Origin: CAZEAB01 sp964552945
Lineage (GTDB): Archaea > Nanobdellota > Nanobdellia > Woesearchaeales > GW2011-AR9
DNA: 42,837 bases
Assembly: GCA_964552945.1 (NCBI GenBank)
Contig: CAZKIP010000010.1
Location: 1 to 42,837 of the forward strand
Direction of reading: 5' to 3'
The notes beneath the pieces were generated by a model, which was not told the origin of the DNA, made no database searches, and saw nothing but the letters and a program-made list of their open reading frames with translations. A program made the position numbers and the translations under genes. Below are positions 1 to 7,297 of this stretch, in pieces (the first letter of the stretch is position 1; every line of letters begins with the position of its first letter).

Positions 1-2
1 TA

Positions 3-212
3 TGTAATTTATTAGAACCGGAAGAAAAGTTTGCTTGTGTATCTAAAATTGCTAAAGAAACTGGTAATGCTGAGATTTGTGGCGTATTAACCCCTTTCTT
101 GAAGAAAGATACTTGTATTCTAAGAGTTGCTAAATCAACAGAAAAGCAAGAATTATGTGGACAAATTAGTTTCGCAGAAGGAAGACAGATTTGTAATGAC
201 CACTTTCTATAA
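3..212 (+). CDS. C-terminal fragment of a cysteine-repeat protein
   Basis: An open frame enters from the left edge and ends with TAA at 210-212, giving 69 residues. It has a spaced Cys pattern: C-x2-I-A, then I-C, then D-x-C-x3-V-A, then E-L-C, then I-C, at intervals of about 12 to 20 residues. As I recall, this pattern recurs at the C-termini of DPANN secreted or membrane proteins, possibly forming paired disulfides or a metal-bound helical repeat. The N-terminus is missing, so localisation and function cannot be judged. The last 6 nt overlap the convergent gene on the other strand. Coding status is supported by the uninterrupted frame and the regular Cys spacing. Confidence 0.6.
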   Translation, partial: CNLLEPEEKFACVSKIAKETGNAEICGVLTPFLKKDTCILRVAKSTEKQELCGQISFAEGRQICNDHFL

Positions 213-839
213 ATCGTATTGAGATTCGCAGCTGTAATTATTTATTCTGTGTTTAAACATTCTATTCATCTCGGCCAATCTATCTCCACAAGCTCTCAAG
301 AAAAGGGGACCATGCAATTCTATGTTTAAATTAAATTTGCTACCACTGCTATAAATCTGAAAGCGTGCCCATCTTTTTTGTTTTTCAACTTCTACTTCAG
401 CTTGTTGTTTCCACCACAAAAAACCTTTATCTCTCACTTCAGTACCTCTTGTAACTTCATCAAAACTAAACACTCCTCCTCCTCTCTCATAGTTCTCAAT
501 CTTTCTTTTTGAAAACTCTTTCTCAGGGAATGTTGCTCTAAGAGCTCCTAGAACCTGACTTTGATATTCTCTTTTTATAACCTCTACGGTAGGTTTACCA
601 TTAACCTTTCTTAAATCAGCAATCCGTTGCTGTTTATTTGGATGATATAACGCCAAAGCTTTTTCCAGATTTTTAGGAGAAATGTTTTCATCTTGAGCCA
701 TTTGATAAAGAACTTCTCTAGCAATTCTATCTTCTTCTGCAGTATCCCTAATTACTCTGGTTAATTCATCACGGCCTTGCAACATTCCTGCATGACCTAG
801 AACAACGATTGCATCGTCAATAGTAAGGATATCTGTCAT
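207..839 (-). CDS. hypothetical protein, 210 aa
   Basis: I do not recognise this protein. It is soluble, with no signal peptide or membrane segment. The N-terminal third is helical and acidic and contains the string NISPKNLEKALALYHPNKQQ. The C-terminal half is richer in beta-type sequence with many aromatics (FLWWKQQ, WARFQIYSSG). It overlaps the Cys-repeat gene by 6 nt at the convergent 3' ends. The spacer of 100 nt to the divergent vapB gene must hold both promoters. The 210-codon frame in an AT-rich genome supports a real gene, but there is no functional clue. Confidence 0.7.
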   Translation of the reverse strand: MTDILTIDDAIVVLGHAGMLQGRDELTRVIRDTAEEDRIAREVLYQMAQDENISPKNLEKALALYHPNKQQRIADLRKVNGKPTVEVIKREYQSQVLGALRATFPEKEFSKRKIENYERGGGVFSFDEVTRGTEVRDKGFLWWKQQAEVEVEKQKRWARFQIYSSGSKFNLNIELHGPLFLRACGDRLAEMNRMFKHRINNYSCESQYDL

Positions 840-906
840 ATATACCTAAGAATAAGTCTTTTTTATAAAGTTTTTTACTAAGAAGTGGTGGTTAACTAAA
901 GAAACA

Positions 907-941
907 TTTATATACTTACACATAATACACATAATACACAT
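907..941 (+). promoter_or_regulatory. vapBC promoter with 9-nt tandem repeats
   Basis: A TATA box (tttatata, 907-914) lies 33 nt before the vapB ATG. Between them a 9-nt unit, acacataat, occurs at 918-926 and 927-935, and its first six bases recur at 936-941 running into the ATG. The repeats sit where transcription should start, so they could be the autoregulatory operator of the antitoxin. The site and repeats are seen; the operator role is inferred. Confidence 0.5.
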
Positions 942-1170
942 GACAAATATTACTTTAGCAGTAGCAGATGAAATGAAACAGAAAATGAAAACTTTTCCAG
1001 AAATAAACTGGTCTGAAGTAGCTAGACAGGCATTTTCTCAGAAGTTGGAAGATTTAGAATTTCTCCAGAAATTCAAAGAAAAAAGTAAACTTACCAAAGC
1101 TGATGCCCTGAAATTAGGGGCAGAAGTAAGCAAGGCGGTAAGCCAAAAGTTACGGAGAAAAGCCAAATAA
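940..1170 (+). CDS. vapB: VapB-type antitoxin
   Basis: A 76-residue protein with the layout of archaeal VapB-type antitoxins: a short beta strand (NITLAV) followed by a helical DNA-binding segment (ADEMKQKMKTFPEINWSEVA), as in ribbon-helix-helix proteins, then a charged helical tail that would wrap the toxin. The stop codon overlaps the start of the PIN-domain gene by one base (TAATG), so the two are translationally coupled. The family function is to neutralise VapC and repress the operon. The start is the ATG at 940; the TATA box is 33 nt upstream. Confidence 0.85.
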   Translation: MTNITLAVADEMKQKMKTFPEINWSEVARQAFSQKLEDLEFLQKFKEKSKLTKADALKLGAEVSKAVSQKLRRKAK

Positions 1171-1568
1171 TGGATGTTGTTGTAGATGCAAACATTCTTT
1201 TTGCAGTTCTAATCAAGGATAGTTTTAGTTGCAATCTTCTCTTTAGTGGAAAATTTAATCTTTTTACTCCAGAGTATATTTTCACTGAATTTGAAAAATA
1301 TAAAGAAGAAATTTTGGAGAAGACAGAACGAACAACAGAAGATTTTTTCAGACTTATTAATATTTTAAAAAGAAGAATTATTCTCGTTCCTCTCGAAGAA
1401 TTAACTGAATTTGTTAAAGAAGCAGAAAACATTTCTCCTGATCCTAAGGATGTGGTTTATTTTTCCCTTGCTCTAAAATTAAATTGTCCTATTTGGAGCA
1501 ATGATAAAAAACTAAAAGAACAAGATAGAATTAAAGTTTACCCCACTCATGAATTAGTTAAATTGTAA
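1170..1568 (+). CDS. vapC: VapC-type PIN-domain ribonuclease toxin
   Basis: 132 residues, normal for VapC. The acidic metal-binding residues of PIN nucleases are visible: D6 in VVVDAN, E40 in the FTEFEKYKEE helix, D94 in SPDPKDVVYF, and D112 in IWSNDKKL. PIN toxins cleave RNA, often tRNA or rRNA, when released from the antitoxin. It directly follows and overlaps vapB. The target RNA cannot be told from the sequence. A convergent ribosomal protein gene starts 13 nt beyond the stop. Confidence 0.9.
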   Translation: MDVVVDANILFAVLIKDSFSCNLLFSGKFNLFTPEYIFTEFEKYKEEILEKTERTTEDFFRLINILKRRIILVPLEELTEFVKEAENISPDPKDVVYFSLALKLNCPIWSNDKKLKEQDRIKVYPTHELVKL

Positions 1569-1581
1569 CTCTTAAAAAAAA

Positions 1582-1746
1582 TTATTTCTTACTCCAATTG
1601 AAACTTCTAATTTTTGCAGTTTCTCCGTATCCACAAGAAGCACATTTTTTCTTTCTCATGTGGTAAGAAGTGCCGCCACATCTACGACATTTGATGTGTG
1701 TTTTCTTACCGCTCTTACGGCCCATTGCTGCTGTTCCTTTTCCCAT
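1582..1746 (-). CDS. rpl37e: ribosomal protein eL37 (L37e)
   Basis: A 54-residue basic protein. It starts MGKGTAAMGR, followed by KKTHIKCRRCG and RKKKCASCGYG, and ends KIRSFNWSKK. The two C-x2-C pairs (C20/C23 and C35/C38) form the zinc ribbon of eL37, and the length fits the family. It is a large-subunit ribosomal protein. It lies 12 nt downstream of the Sm-like gene on the same strand; LSm followed by L37e is a conserved archaeal gene pair, which supports both calls. Confidence 0.97.
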   Translation of the reverse strand: MGKGTAAMGRKSGKKTHIKCRRCGGTSYHMRKKKCASCGYGETAKIRSFNWSKK

Positions 1747-1758
1747 TTTACTTTACCT

Positions 1759-1983
1759 TTATGCTGGAGTTATAATTGTGATTGCATCTCCCCTTAAGAA
1801 AACTGTTCCCAATTTTCTTGTAATTTGATCATTTTTATGTTCTTCTGCATCCATAAGAACTACGTTAATGTGGATGTCAAATGCTTTTAATTTTCCTACA
1901 AATCTTAAACCGTTCTTTAAGTCTACTAAGACTGTTTTTCCTCTTGCTTCGTTAAGTGTATCTAATGGTCGTGATGTTTCCAT
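1759..1983 (-). CDS. archaeal Sm-like protein (LSm/SmAP)
   Basis: 74 residues with the Sm fold signature. Sm1 is seen as VLVDLKNGLRFVGKLKAFDIHINVVL and the Sm2-like end as LGTVFLRGDAITIITP. Archaeal SmAPs form heptameric rings that bind U-rich RNA. The last base of the start codon abuts the 100-N gap, so the promoter is not visible and a longer N-terminus cannot be formally excluded, although METSRPLDTLNEA is a typical start for the family. It forms an operon with eL37. Confidence 0.95.
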   Translation of the reverse strand: METSRPLDTLNEARGKTVLVDLKNGLRFVGKLKAFDIHINVVLMDAEEHKNDQITRKLGTVFLRGDAITIITPA

Positions 1984-2083
1984 NNNNNNNNNNNNNNNNN
2001 NNNNNNNNNNNNNNNNNNNNNNNNNNNNNNNNNNNNNNNNNNNNNNNNNNNNNNNNNNNNNNNNNNNNNNNNNNNNNNNNNNN
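1984..2083. other. assembly gap, exactly 100 N
   Basis: Exactly 100 consecutive N, the usual placeholder for a gap of unknown size. Genes on the two sides may not be true neighbours. It hides the promoter of the LSm-eL37 operon and anything further upstream of the translin-like gene. Confidence 0.99.
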
Positions 2084-2130
2084 CCAATCCCTCCGAAAAG
2101 GTTATAAATAAACCTCTATATTTTAGTATA

Positions 2131-2691
2131 ATGGTTGATTTTAACAAACTGGCAGAAGAATTCAAAAGGTATGACGAAGAAAGAGAACGCCTAATCAAGA
2201 AAAGTAGAGATGTTCTTAAACTAAGTAAACAACTAATCTATGCTCTTCATCGAGATGAAATGGAGCAAGCAAGTACTCTCCTTAAACAAATTGAAAAAGA
2301 AAAAAAGGAGCTTGAAGGCATTGCTAAACATAATGCCAAAATGGCTTTCGAAGGCAGTTACAAAGTAGCTATGCAAGAGTATGCAGAAGCCGTTCTCTAT
2401 TACAATTTTGTTAAGGAAGGCAAGTTAATTGCTCTTGACTTAACATCACAACATTACATTCTTGGCTTAGCCGATTTACCTGGAGAATTAGTTAGGAGAG
2501 CTGTTTTCCTAGCAGGGAAAGGTAAAACTGATGAAGTAGGAAAAATCAGAGATGAAGTGGATCTCATTTACGGAGAATTGCTTAAATTTGATTTCAGAGA
2601 AAATGAAATTAGAAGGAAAGTTGATGCCGTCAAATATGACTTAAGGAAGTTAGAAGATTTAATGCTGGATTTAAAATTGAAAGGAAGATGA
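2131..2691 (+). CDS. translin-family RNA-binding protein
   Basis: 186 residues, almost entirely helical. Translin hallmarks are GLADLPGELVRRAV in the middle and the C-terminal helix RKVDAVKYDLRKLEDLML. Archaeal translin homologues form octameric barrels, some with RNase activity resembling eukaryotic C3PO. The ATG at 2131 is 29 nt after a TATA-like ttataaata at 2102, which fits a leaderless mRNA. It overlaps the downstream HAD gene by 4 nt (ATGA), so the two are co-expressed. Confidence 0.88.
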   Translation: MVDFNKLAEEFKRYDEERERLIKKSRDVLKLSKQLIYALHRDEMEQASTLLKQIEKEKKELEGIAKHNAKMAFEGSYKVAMQEYAEAVLYYNFVKEGKLIALDLTSQHYILGLADLPGELVRRAVFLAGKGKTDEVGKIRDEVDLIYGELLKFDFRENEIRRKVDAVKYDLRKLEDLMLDLKLKGR

Positions 2692-3353
2692 AAACTATTG
2701 CCTTTGACTTTTCAGGAACTTTAATCAAAACAGAGATTATTGAAGAAGCTAACAAACTAAGGGCAGATATCTTACAAAGAGCTCTCCCAACAAAAGAAGA
2801 ACATGCTCATTCTGAAAATTTGTATAAAATTAATAGGGAGTTTGTTGAAAAACTTACTGGTTTAAACTCTTCCATAAAATACAGAGGAAACAATTTAGAA
2901 GAATCTGAACTTTCAAAAGAAGAAGCACAGAATCAAATCTCAACTACTTTATTTCAGATGGGAATGTATATGGCAGCTAAAAAACATCAAAAAGACATTT
3001 TTGTTGAAGGTATTCTGGAACAATTAAAAAAATTGAAGGGAAAAGGTTACAAGATAGCAATAGTTTCTGGAATTAGAACAGATATCATTTCTGGAATGTT
3101 AAAAATAGCCAAAATTGATCTATTTGATTTCATTAAAGGCCAACCACCTAAACTTGGTTTAAGTAATGAAGAATTGTTAAAAGAGTTAGATGACGTTATT
3201 GCTTTTGTTGGCGATAAATTTTCAGATTTGGAACCTGCAAATAAATTAGGAATAAAATCAATTTTTGTAAAATGGGGTCATCCTACAGGTGGAGAGGAAG
3301 AAATTTCTAAAGTGGTTGTTGAGAAAGTAGAAGAACTTATTTCTTACATTTAA
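2688..3353 (+). CDS. HAD-superfamily hydrolase, atypical motif I
   Basis: 221 residues with the four HAD motifs: motif I DFSGTL with nucleophile D7, motif II VSG, motif III in the KGQPPK segment, motif IV GDKFSDLEPA. A helical cap lies between motifs I and II. In most HAD phosphatases the second Asp of D-x-D is the acid/base; here it is Ser (S9), so the chemistry may differ (phosphonatase-like or another small-molecule hydrolase). Substrate unknown. It is translationally coupled to the translin gene and overlaps the convergent secreted-protein gene by 17 nt. Confidence 0.82.
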   Translation: MKTIAFDFSGTLIKTEIIEEANKLRADILQRALPTKEEHAHSENLYKINREFVEKLTGLNSSIKYRGNNLEESELSKEEAQNQISTTLFQMGMYMAAKKHQKDIFVEGILEQLKKLKGKGYKIAIVSGIRTDIISGMLKIAKIDLFDFIKGQPPKLGLSNEELLKELDDVIAFVGDKFSDLEPANKLGIKSIFVKWGHPTGGEEEISKVVVEKVEELISYI

Positions 3354-4554
3354 TTTTGACATATCCTTTCTGATGTGCTGGTATTTTTGAAATAGGTTTA
3401 CCATCTCCTTTTACAACATTCTTTGCTGAAGCGGTCACACATCTATTTTTATTCCTTTTCTTATCCCAAGCATTGAATTGTTTTGAGACTTTTACTGCGC
3501 TTGTTGTCATAGGAGGGACGTGTCGGAAAACTGTGAACTTTGGAGCTTCTCTGATTCTTTCAAAAGAAACTTCACTCCCACTTGAACTTATCTTTGCAGG
3601 CTCTGTTACTGAGGAAACGCCTGAACCGCCACTCCACCAGTATTTTCCTTTAGGACTTTGATCGAAACAACCAGATTTATCTAACCATTCCATTGAACTT
3701 AAAATATAAAATGAATTTCCTGCAATTCCATATTGTCCTCTTTTATTGAAAACACCTCTCAACTTTTTCTCAGAACTATTTCTACGAAGAACGCTTCTTC
3801 CTTTACCTTCTCCACCATTATAGTAAAAGTAAGTCCAAAATAATTTTTCTTCATCAGACAATTTGCTTGAATCAATTCCAAACCGTTTACAATCTTTCAA
3901 GAATCGATGTTGCCTATACAATAATGTGGCGGTAAATGCTTTGAAAATAGAATCTACATCTTTGAATCTTGCTGAAGGAACTCTTTCACCTTTCTCATTT
4001 ATATTATAACTTAAATTAAATTTTGTTTTGAAACTTTCTGGCAAAAATCCAGCAGCTTTGATATCTTTAAATTCTCCTCCAAACCAATCTAGGCCTGCTA
4101 ACATAAAGCCTCCATTGTAATTTACGCTTCTATGATTTGAATAAGAACTAAAAATGTGTCCTTCTTTATTTATAGCAGAGAAAACAAATGAATCTGGGAG
4201 GTGATATTTATTTCCTGCTGTTTGTTTTACTTTATCAACTGCTTGTAAAAATACTCCTAAGAAAGCTCCTTCATGCTCTTGATCAACAAAACCGAACAAT
4301 TTTGGAACTTTTGGAAGATTAAATTTAGCTTTTAATCTTGTTTCTAGATTGTTGTAAAGAAATTGTCTTTTTTGTGGACTTCTGCTAATTTGTTGAGTAT
4401 TGGAAACTATCTGCCTAGCTTTTCTTTCATATTTGTTCTCCAAAGAAACTTGAAAAAGTTGTTTAGTTCTGTCATAAGTGCTTGCTAATGGCTCTCCAAG
4501 AGACATTCCAGTAGCTACCAAAGCGGCCAATCCAGAAGCAAGGTATTTATTCAT
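3337..4554 (-). CDS. secreted hypothetical protein, 405 aa
   Basis: A signal peptide is visible at the N-terminus (MNKYLASGLAALVATGMS, then GEPLAS). The mature part has a central region with FSAINKEGHIFSSY, NGGFMLAGLDWFGGEF and FWTYFYYNGGEGKGRS. A Glu after a helix followed by NGG/aromatic loops is reminiscent of lysozyme-like transglycosylase folds, but I cannot assign it to a family. The C-terminus is basic and ends KGYVKIKCKK, with two Cys that could pair. It is monocistronic and convergent with the HAD gene. Confidence 0.75.
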   Translation of the reverse strand: MNKYLASGLAALVATGMSLGEPLASTYDRTKQLFQVSLENKYERKARQIVSNTQQISRSPQKRQFLYNNLETRLKAKFNLPKVPKLFGFVDQEHEGAFLGVFLQAVDKVKQTAGNKYHLPDSFVFSAINKEGHIFSSYSNHRSVNYNGGFMLAGLDWFGGEFKDIKAAGFLPESFKTKFNLSYNINEKGERVPSARFKDVDSIFKAFTATLLYRQHRFLKDCKRFGIDSSKLSDEEKLFWTYFYYNGGEGKGRSVLRRNSSEKKLRGVFNKRGQYGIAGNSFYILSSMEWLDKSGCFDQSPKGKYWWSGGSGVSSVTEPAKISSSGSEVSFERIREAPKFTVFRHVPPMTTSAVKVSKQFNAWDKKRNKNRCVTASAKNVVKGDGKPISKIPAHQKGYVKIKCKK

Positions 4555-4625
4555 TTTAATACAAAAATCACTTTTTTTTATAAATGTTTTGTATATTACT
4601 ACTTAATAGGAATGAAACCGAAACA

Positions 4626-4633
4626 TTTATATA
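4626..4633 (+). promoter_or_regulatory. TATA box placed for a leaderless micro-ORF
   Basis: tttatata lies exactly 29 nt before the ATG of the 14-codon ORF at 4655. This is the same spacing as at three well-supported leaderless genes in this window (5364, 6140, 7172). Transcription is therefore predicted to begin at or next to the micro-ORF start, not at the phosphoesterase start 55 nt further on. Confidence 0.55.
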
Positions 4634-4654
4634 CCTCTGCTCTCTAAAACTACT

Positions 4655-4699
4655 ATGAAAACATCAAAAATGTATGAACATTTTTGGGCTTTCATTTAG
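4655..4699 (+). CDS. 14-residue leader micro-ORF
   Basis: Reads MKTSKMYEHFWAFI and stops at TAG, 10 nt before the ATG of the metallophosphoesterase gene. The TATA spacing predicts that it is translated from a leaderless transcript. The following ttaggtaaacaaaa then provides a weak ribosome binding site for the main gene. A role as a translational coupler or attenuator is inferred; no conservation evidence is available. Confidence 0.4.
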   Translation: MKTSKMYEHFWAFI

Positions 4700-4709
4700 G
4701 TAAACAAAA

Positions 4710-5306
4710 ATGAAAATTCTAGCATTAAGCGACGTACATGGAGACACAACCTTCATGAAGGAAATGGCTGAAAAAGGGGCTAAAGAGAAGGTTGATTTAG
4801 TTATTCTAGCGGGAGATATCCTTGATTTTGACACACCTAAAGAAGGCCTTATTGGGCCATTTAAAAAGAAGGGATTAGAAGTAGCTCTTATTCCAGGGAA
4901 TCATGAAGGAATGGCTGAAATTGGCTCTTGGGTTCAAAGTTATAATGCAAAAAATTTACATGGTTATTCTCTAAAAATGGGGGATGTTGGCATCTTTGGC
5001 TGTGGTTATGCAGACGTTGGAATGCATCAACTTAGCGAAGAGCAATTTTTTGAATCTTTAAAAAAGGCTCATAGCTCATTAGATGGTGTTAAGAAGAAAC
5101 TAATGGTAACTCACGTTCAACCTTCTGAATCAATCTTAGGTTTAGGCATTTGGCCCGGATCTTCTGGTGTAAGGAAGGCTATTGAAGAATTTCAGCCAGA
5201 TATCCATATTTGTGGCCATATTCACGAAACTCATGGAATTGAAGAAGTTATAGGTAAAACCAGAGTAATAAATGTGGGTAAAACGGGCAGAATTATTGAA
5301 TTTTAG
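4710..5306 (+). CDS. calcineurin-like metallophosphoesterase
   Basis: 198 residues with the complete metallophosphoesterase motif set: DVHG (D8, H10), GDILD (D36), GNHE (N64, H65), THV and GHIH near residues 173-176. These bind a dinuclear metal centre and hydrolyse phosphomono- or diesters. The length and compact layout fit the YfcE/MJ0936-like phosphodiesterases, but the substrate is not determinable. It is preceded by a 14-codon ORF whose position relative to the TATA box suggests coupled translation. Confidence 0.92.
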   Translation: MKILALSDVHGDTTFMKEMAEKGAKEKVDLVILAGDILDFDTPKEGLIGPFKKKGLEVALIPGNHEGMAEIGSWVQSYNAKNLHGYSLKMGDVGIFGCGYADVGMHQLSEEQFFESLKKAHSSLDGVKKKLMVTHVQPSESILGLGIWPGSSGVRKAIEEFQPDIHICGHIHETHGIEEVIGKTRVINVGKTGRIIEF

Positions 5307-5334
5307 GAAAATTTGCTTCTTTCTAGTAGTAAAA

Positions 5335-5342
5335 TTTATAAA
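5335..5342 (+). promoter_or_regulatory. TATA box of the kinase-fold gene
   Basis: tttataaa, 29 nt before the ATG at 5364, predicting a leaderless transcript and supporting that start codon. Confidence 0.6.
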
Positions 5343-5363
5343 GGGAATCAATTTGTCTAATTT

Positions 5364-6086
5364 ATGGTATTAGATAGAACGCTTTCAGAGGAAGAGCAGA
5401 AACCTCACCGAGTTTTAATAAATAAATATTTTTCAGAGGTTATGGGTGTAAATCCAGTTATTTCTTACCATGATTCAGGCGCAGAAAAAGGTGTTTATAA
5501 AGTAGAAGTTGGAGATCAGATGTTTCTTGCTGCCGCTGCCGCTTTGGATAGAGAAAGAAGTCTTCTTACCGAATATAATATTTTGAACAGTCTTTACAAG
5601 GGAGCCAGTGAGCTATTTCCGAGACCTATCGCTCACTATAATCCCGCAGATGATAGTTCGGGCGATTTATTGGTAATGGAATTTTTACCTCACCAACGAA
5701 TAAATCATTTTCAACCTCATACTTACACCAAAAATGGCGGATTTTTCAGAGCTTTAGCAAAAAAAATAGGTGAATCTGTGGCTATCGCTCATGCTAAAAC
5801 AGGGAGATATTCTTCTGAACCCCATGATGGAAACATTATAGTAAAACTCGATAAAAATGGAGACATAGATTTACGATTTGTTGATGCAATTCAATTTAAA
5901 ACAGGGAGTTTAGAAACTGCCGTTCGTCAAATGTTTGTTCAACCAGGAGAGAGACCTGAATGTTTTAGATTTATTCATAAGTTTAGAGAAGGTTTGGCTG
6001 ATGGTGTGGCTCAAATGGAAGGTGTTTCCAATGAGGAAGCATTGGCAAGATTCAATTTTTTAAGGGAATATAACCCTATTTTCTAA
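5364..6086 (+). CDS. degenerate kinase-fold (APH/Bud32-like) protein
   Basis: 240 residues. A helix with DRERSLLTEYNIL (E70 in the alpha-C position), a hinge-like LLVMEFLPHQ, a catalytic-loop-like EPHDGNIIV (H154, D155, N157) and a later FVDAIQF (D174, DFG-Asp position) follow the order of aminoglycoside-phosphotransferase and Bud32/RIO-type folds. The usual ATP-binding Lys of strand 3 is not obvious: that stretch reads MFLAAAAA. It may therefore be a pseudokinase or use another Lys. It lies 53 nt upstream of the FHA-caspase gene, with separate promoters of identical TATA spacing, so a functional pair is possible but inferred. Confidence 0.6.
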   Translation: MVLDRTLSEEEQKPHRVLINKYFSEVMGVNPVISYHDSGAEKGVYKVEVGDQMFLAAAAALDRERSLLTEYNILNSLYKGASELFPRPIAHYNPADDSSGDLLVMEFLPHQRINHFQPHTYTKNGGFFRALAKKIGESVAIAHAKTGRYSSEPHDGNIIVKLDKNGDIDLRFVDAIQFKTGSLETAVRQMFVQPGERPECFRFIHKFREGLADGVAQMEGVSNEEALARFNFLREYNPIF

Positions 6087-6110
6087 AAGATACAAAAATC
6101 GTCAAAAAGG

Positions 6111-6118
6111 TTTATAAA
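6111..6118 (+). promoter_or_regulatory. TATA box of the FHA-caspase gene
   Basis: tttataaa, 29 nt before the ATG at 6140, in the short spacer after the kinase-fold gene. The gene has its own promoter rather than depending only on readthrough. Confidence 0.6.
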
Positions 6119-6139
6119 CTCATTTTTCTCAAAATAAAT

Positions 6140-7129
6140 ATGAAAGTATTAAGATTAACTCATAGACAAACTGGGGGTAGAATTGTATTTTCTGGCCCAA
6201 CTCATTTTGGCAGGTTTGGTAGAGTTTCGTGGGCAGTGACCAATAGAGAAAAAAATCCTCTTTTTGATTCTTTAGAAGCATGTGTACAAATTCTTGATCG
6301 TAAGGTATCACGTAATCATGCTGGTATTTATCGTGAAGGGGAGGATTTTGTGTTAATTGATTTTAATAGTCATAATGGCACATCTCTAAACGGGGAATTA
6401 ATAGATACGCCTCATGAAGGAGTAAAATTACGCCATGGGGACATTATTGAATTTGCAGGAGGTAAAGTTACCTATACTGTTGGTATTAGGGAATCACAAA
6501 ATTATGCCTTACTTGTAGGTGGAGGGGAAGATCATCTTGGTGCATTGGAAAATGGTATGGGTCGACTTGAAACAAGTCTAAAACAGAGAGGATATCTCGT
6601 TGAAAGAATGATAGACCCTACAAAACAAATAATTCGCAATGCTTTTGATAGAGTTAAACATTATACTACTCCTGATTCCCATTTTATTTTTTCATTTCAA
6701 GGCCATGGTGGGCCAAATGGGATTCATCTGAATGGGCAAATATTAAACCCTCGAGAGTTGTATGGAAAAATCAGACAAATAAGAGGAAAGAAATCGGTAC
6801 TTATAGATGCATGTAATGCAGGATTATATGTAAATGATCATAATAAATCAAAAATCCCAGAAAGAACATTAGTTCTTACATCAAGTGGACAGAATGTGCA
6901 AGCCGGTGAAACAGCGATTTTAGATGGGCATTGCTCACGATTTGCAATAGCGTTATCTGATTATCTTGATGCAAACCCCAATAGTTTTGACTTACGTGAT
7001 TTTTACCATGATTGTATTCAATCTGAAACATTGGGTCATACTAATCTACGATTACAGGACCCGATGATGGAAGGTGCTTCTTATACCGTTCCTGCAGAGA
7101 TTTGTAACTTAGATCATACTGGGATGTAA
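6140..7129 (+). CDS. FHA domain fused to a caspase-like peptidase
   Basis: 329 residues. The N-terminal half is an FHA domain, which binds phosphothreonine: VSRNHA (S57, R58, H60), NGT (79-81) and NG (84-85), followed by LRHGDIIEFAGG. From about residue 120 a clan CD (caspase/metacaspase-like) domain follows: ALLVGGGEDH, then FIFSFQGHGG with catalytic His H189, and SVLIDACNAG with catalytic Cys C225, both at the expected ends of strands. The fusion implies proteolysis or scaffolding triggered by phosphopeptide binding. The target is unknown. The neighbouring kinase-fold gene and leaderless promoters suggest a small signalling unit (inference). Confidence 0.85.
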   Translation: MKVLRLTHRQTGGRIVFSGPTHFGRFGRVSWAVTNREKNPLFDSLEACVQILDRKVSRNHAGIYREGEDFVLIDFNSHNGTSLNGELIDTPHEGVKLRHGDIIEFAGGKVTYTVGIRESQNYALLVGGGEDHLGALENGMGRLETSLKQRGYLVERMIDPTKQIIRNAFDRVKHYTTPDSHFIFSFQGHGGPNGIHLNGQILNPRELYGKIRQIRGKKSVLIDACNAGLYVNDHNKSKIPERTLVLTSSGQNVQAGETAILDGHCSRFAIALSDYLDANPNSFDLRDFYHDCIQSETLGHTNLRLQDPMMEGASYTVPAEICNLDHTGM

Positions 7130-7142
7130 TTACCTAGACAAT

Positions 7143-7150
7143 TTTATATA
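7143..7150 (+). promoter_or_regulatory. TATA box of the zinc-ribbon microprotein gene
   Basis: tttatata, 29 nt before the ATG at 7172. It supports this short frame as a real leaderless gene. Confidence 0.55.
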
Positions 7151-7171
7151 CTACTTCTATCTTCTAATAAT

Positions 7172-7297
7172 ATGTTAACTCATTGCCCAGATTGTAAGAA
7201 ACATCTCCATGAAGGACAGCATAAATATGCCGATGGGATGTTTAAAGTATTCTATTGTAAAGATTGTGGTTTTAGAAAAGAAACTCCTTTGAATTAA
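7172..7297 (+). CDS. 41-residue zinc-ribbon microprotein
   Basis: Starts MLTHCPDCKKHLHEGQ and continues to FYCKDCGFRKETPLN. Two C-x2-C knuckles (C5/C8 and C29/C32) 20 residues apart form a one-finger zinc ribbon. A TATA box sits at the window's usual leaderless distance. Its stop codon directly abuts the convergent srp54 stop with no base between. The function is unknown; such proteins often act in nucleic-acid or protein contacts. Confidence 0.7.
   Translation: MLTHCPDCKKHLHEGQHKYADGMFKVFYCKDCGFRKETPLN

Noticed and set aside
1868..2198. frames crossing the N run on both strands
   Set aside because: They translate unknown bases and cross an assembly gap; no information.
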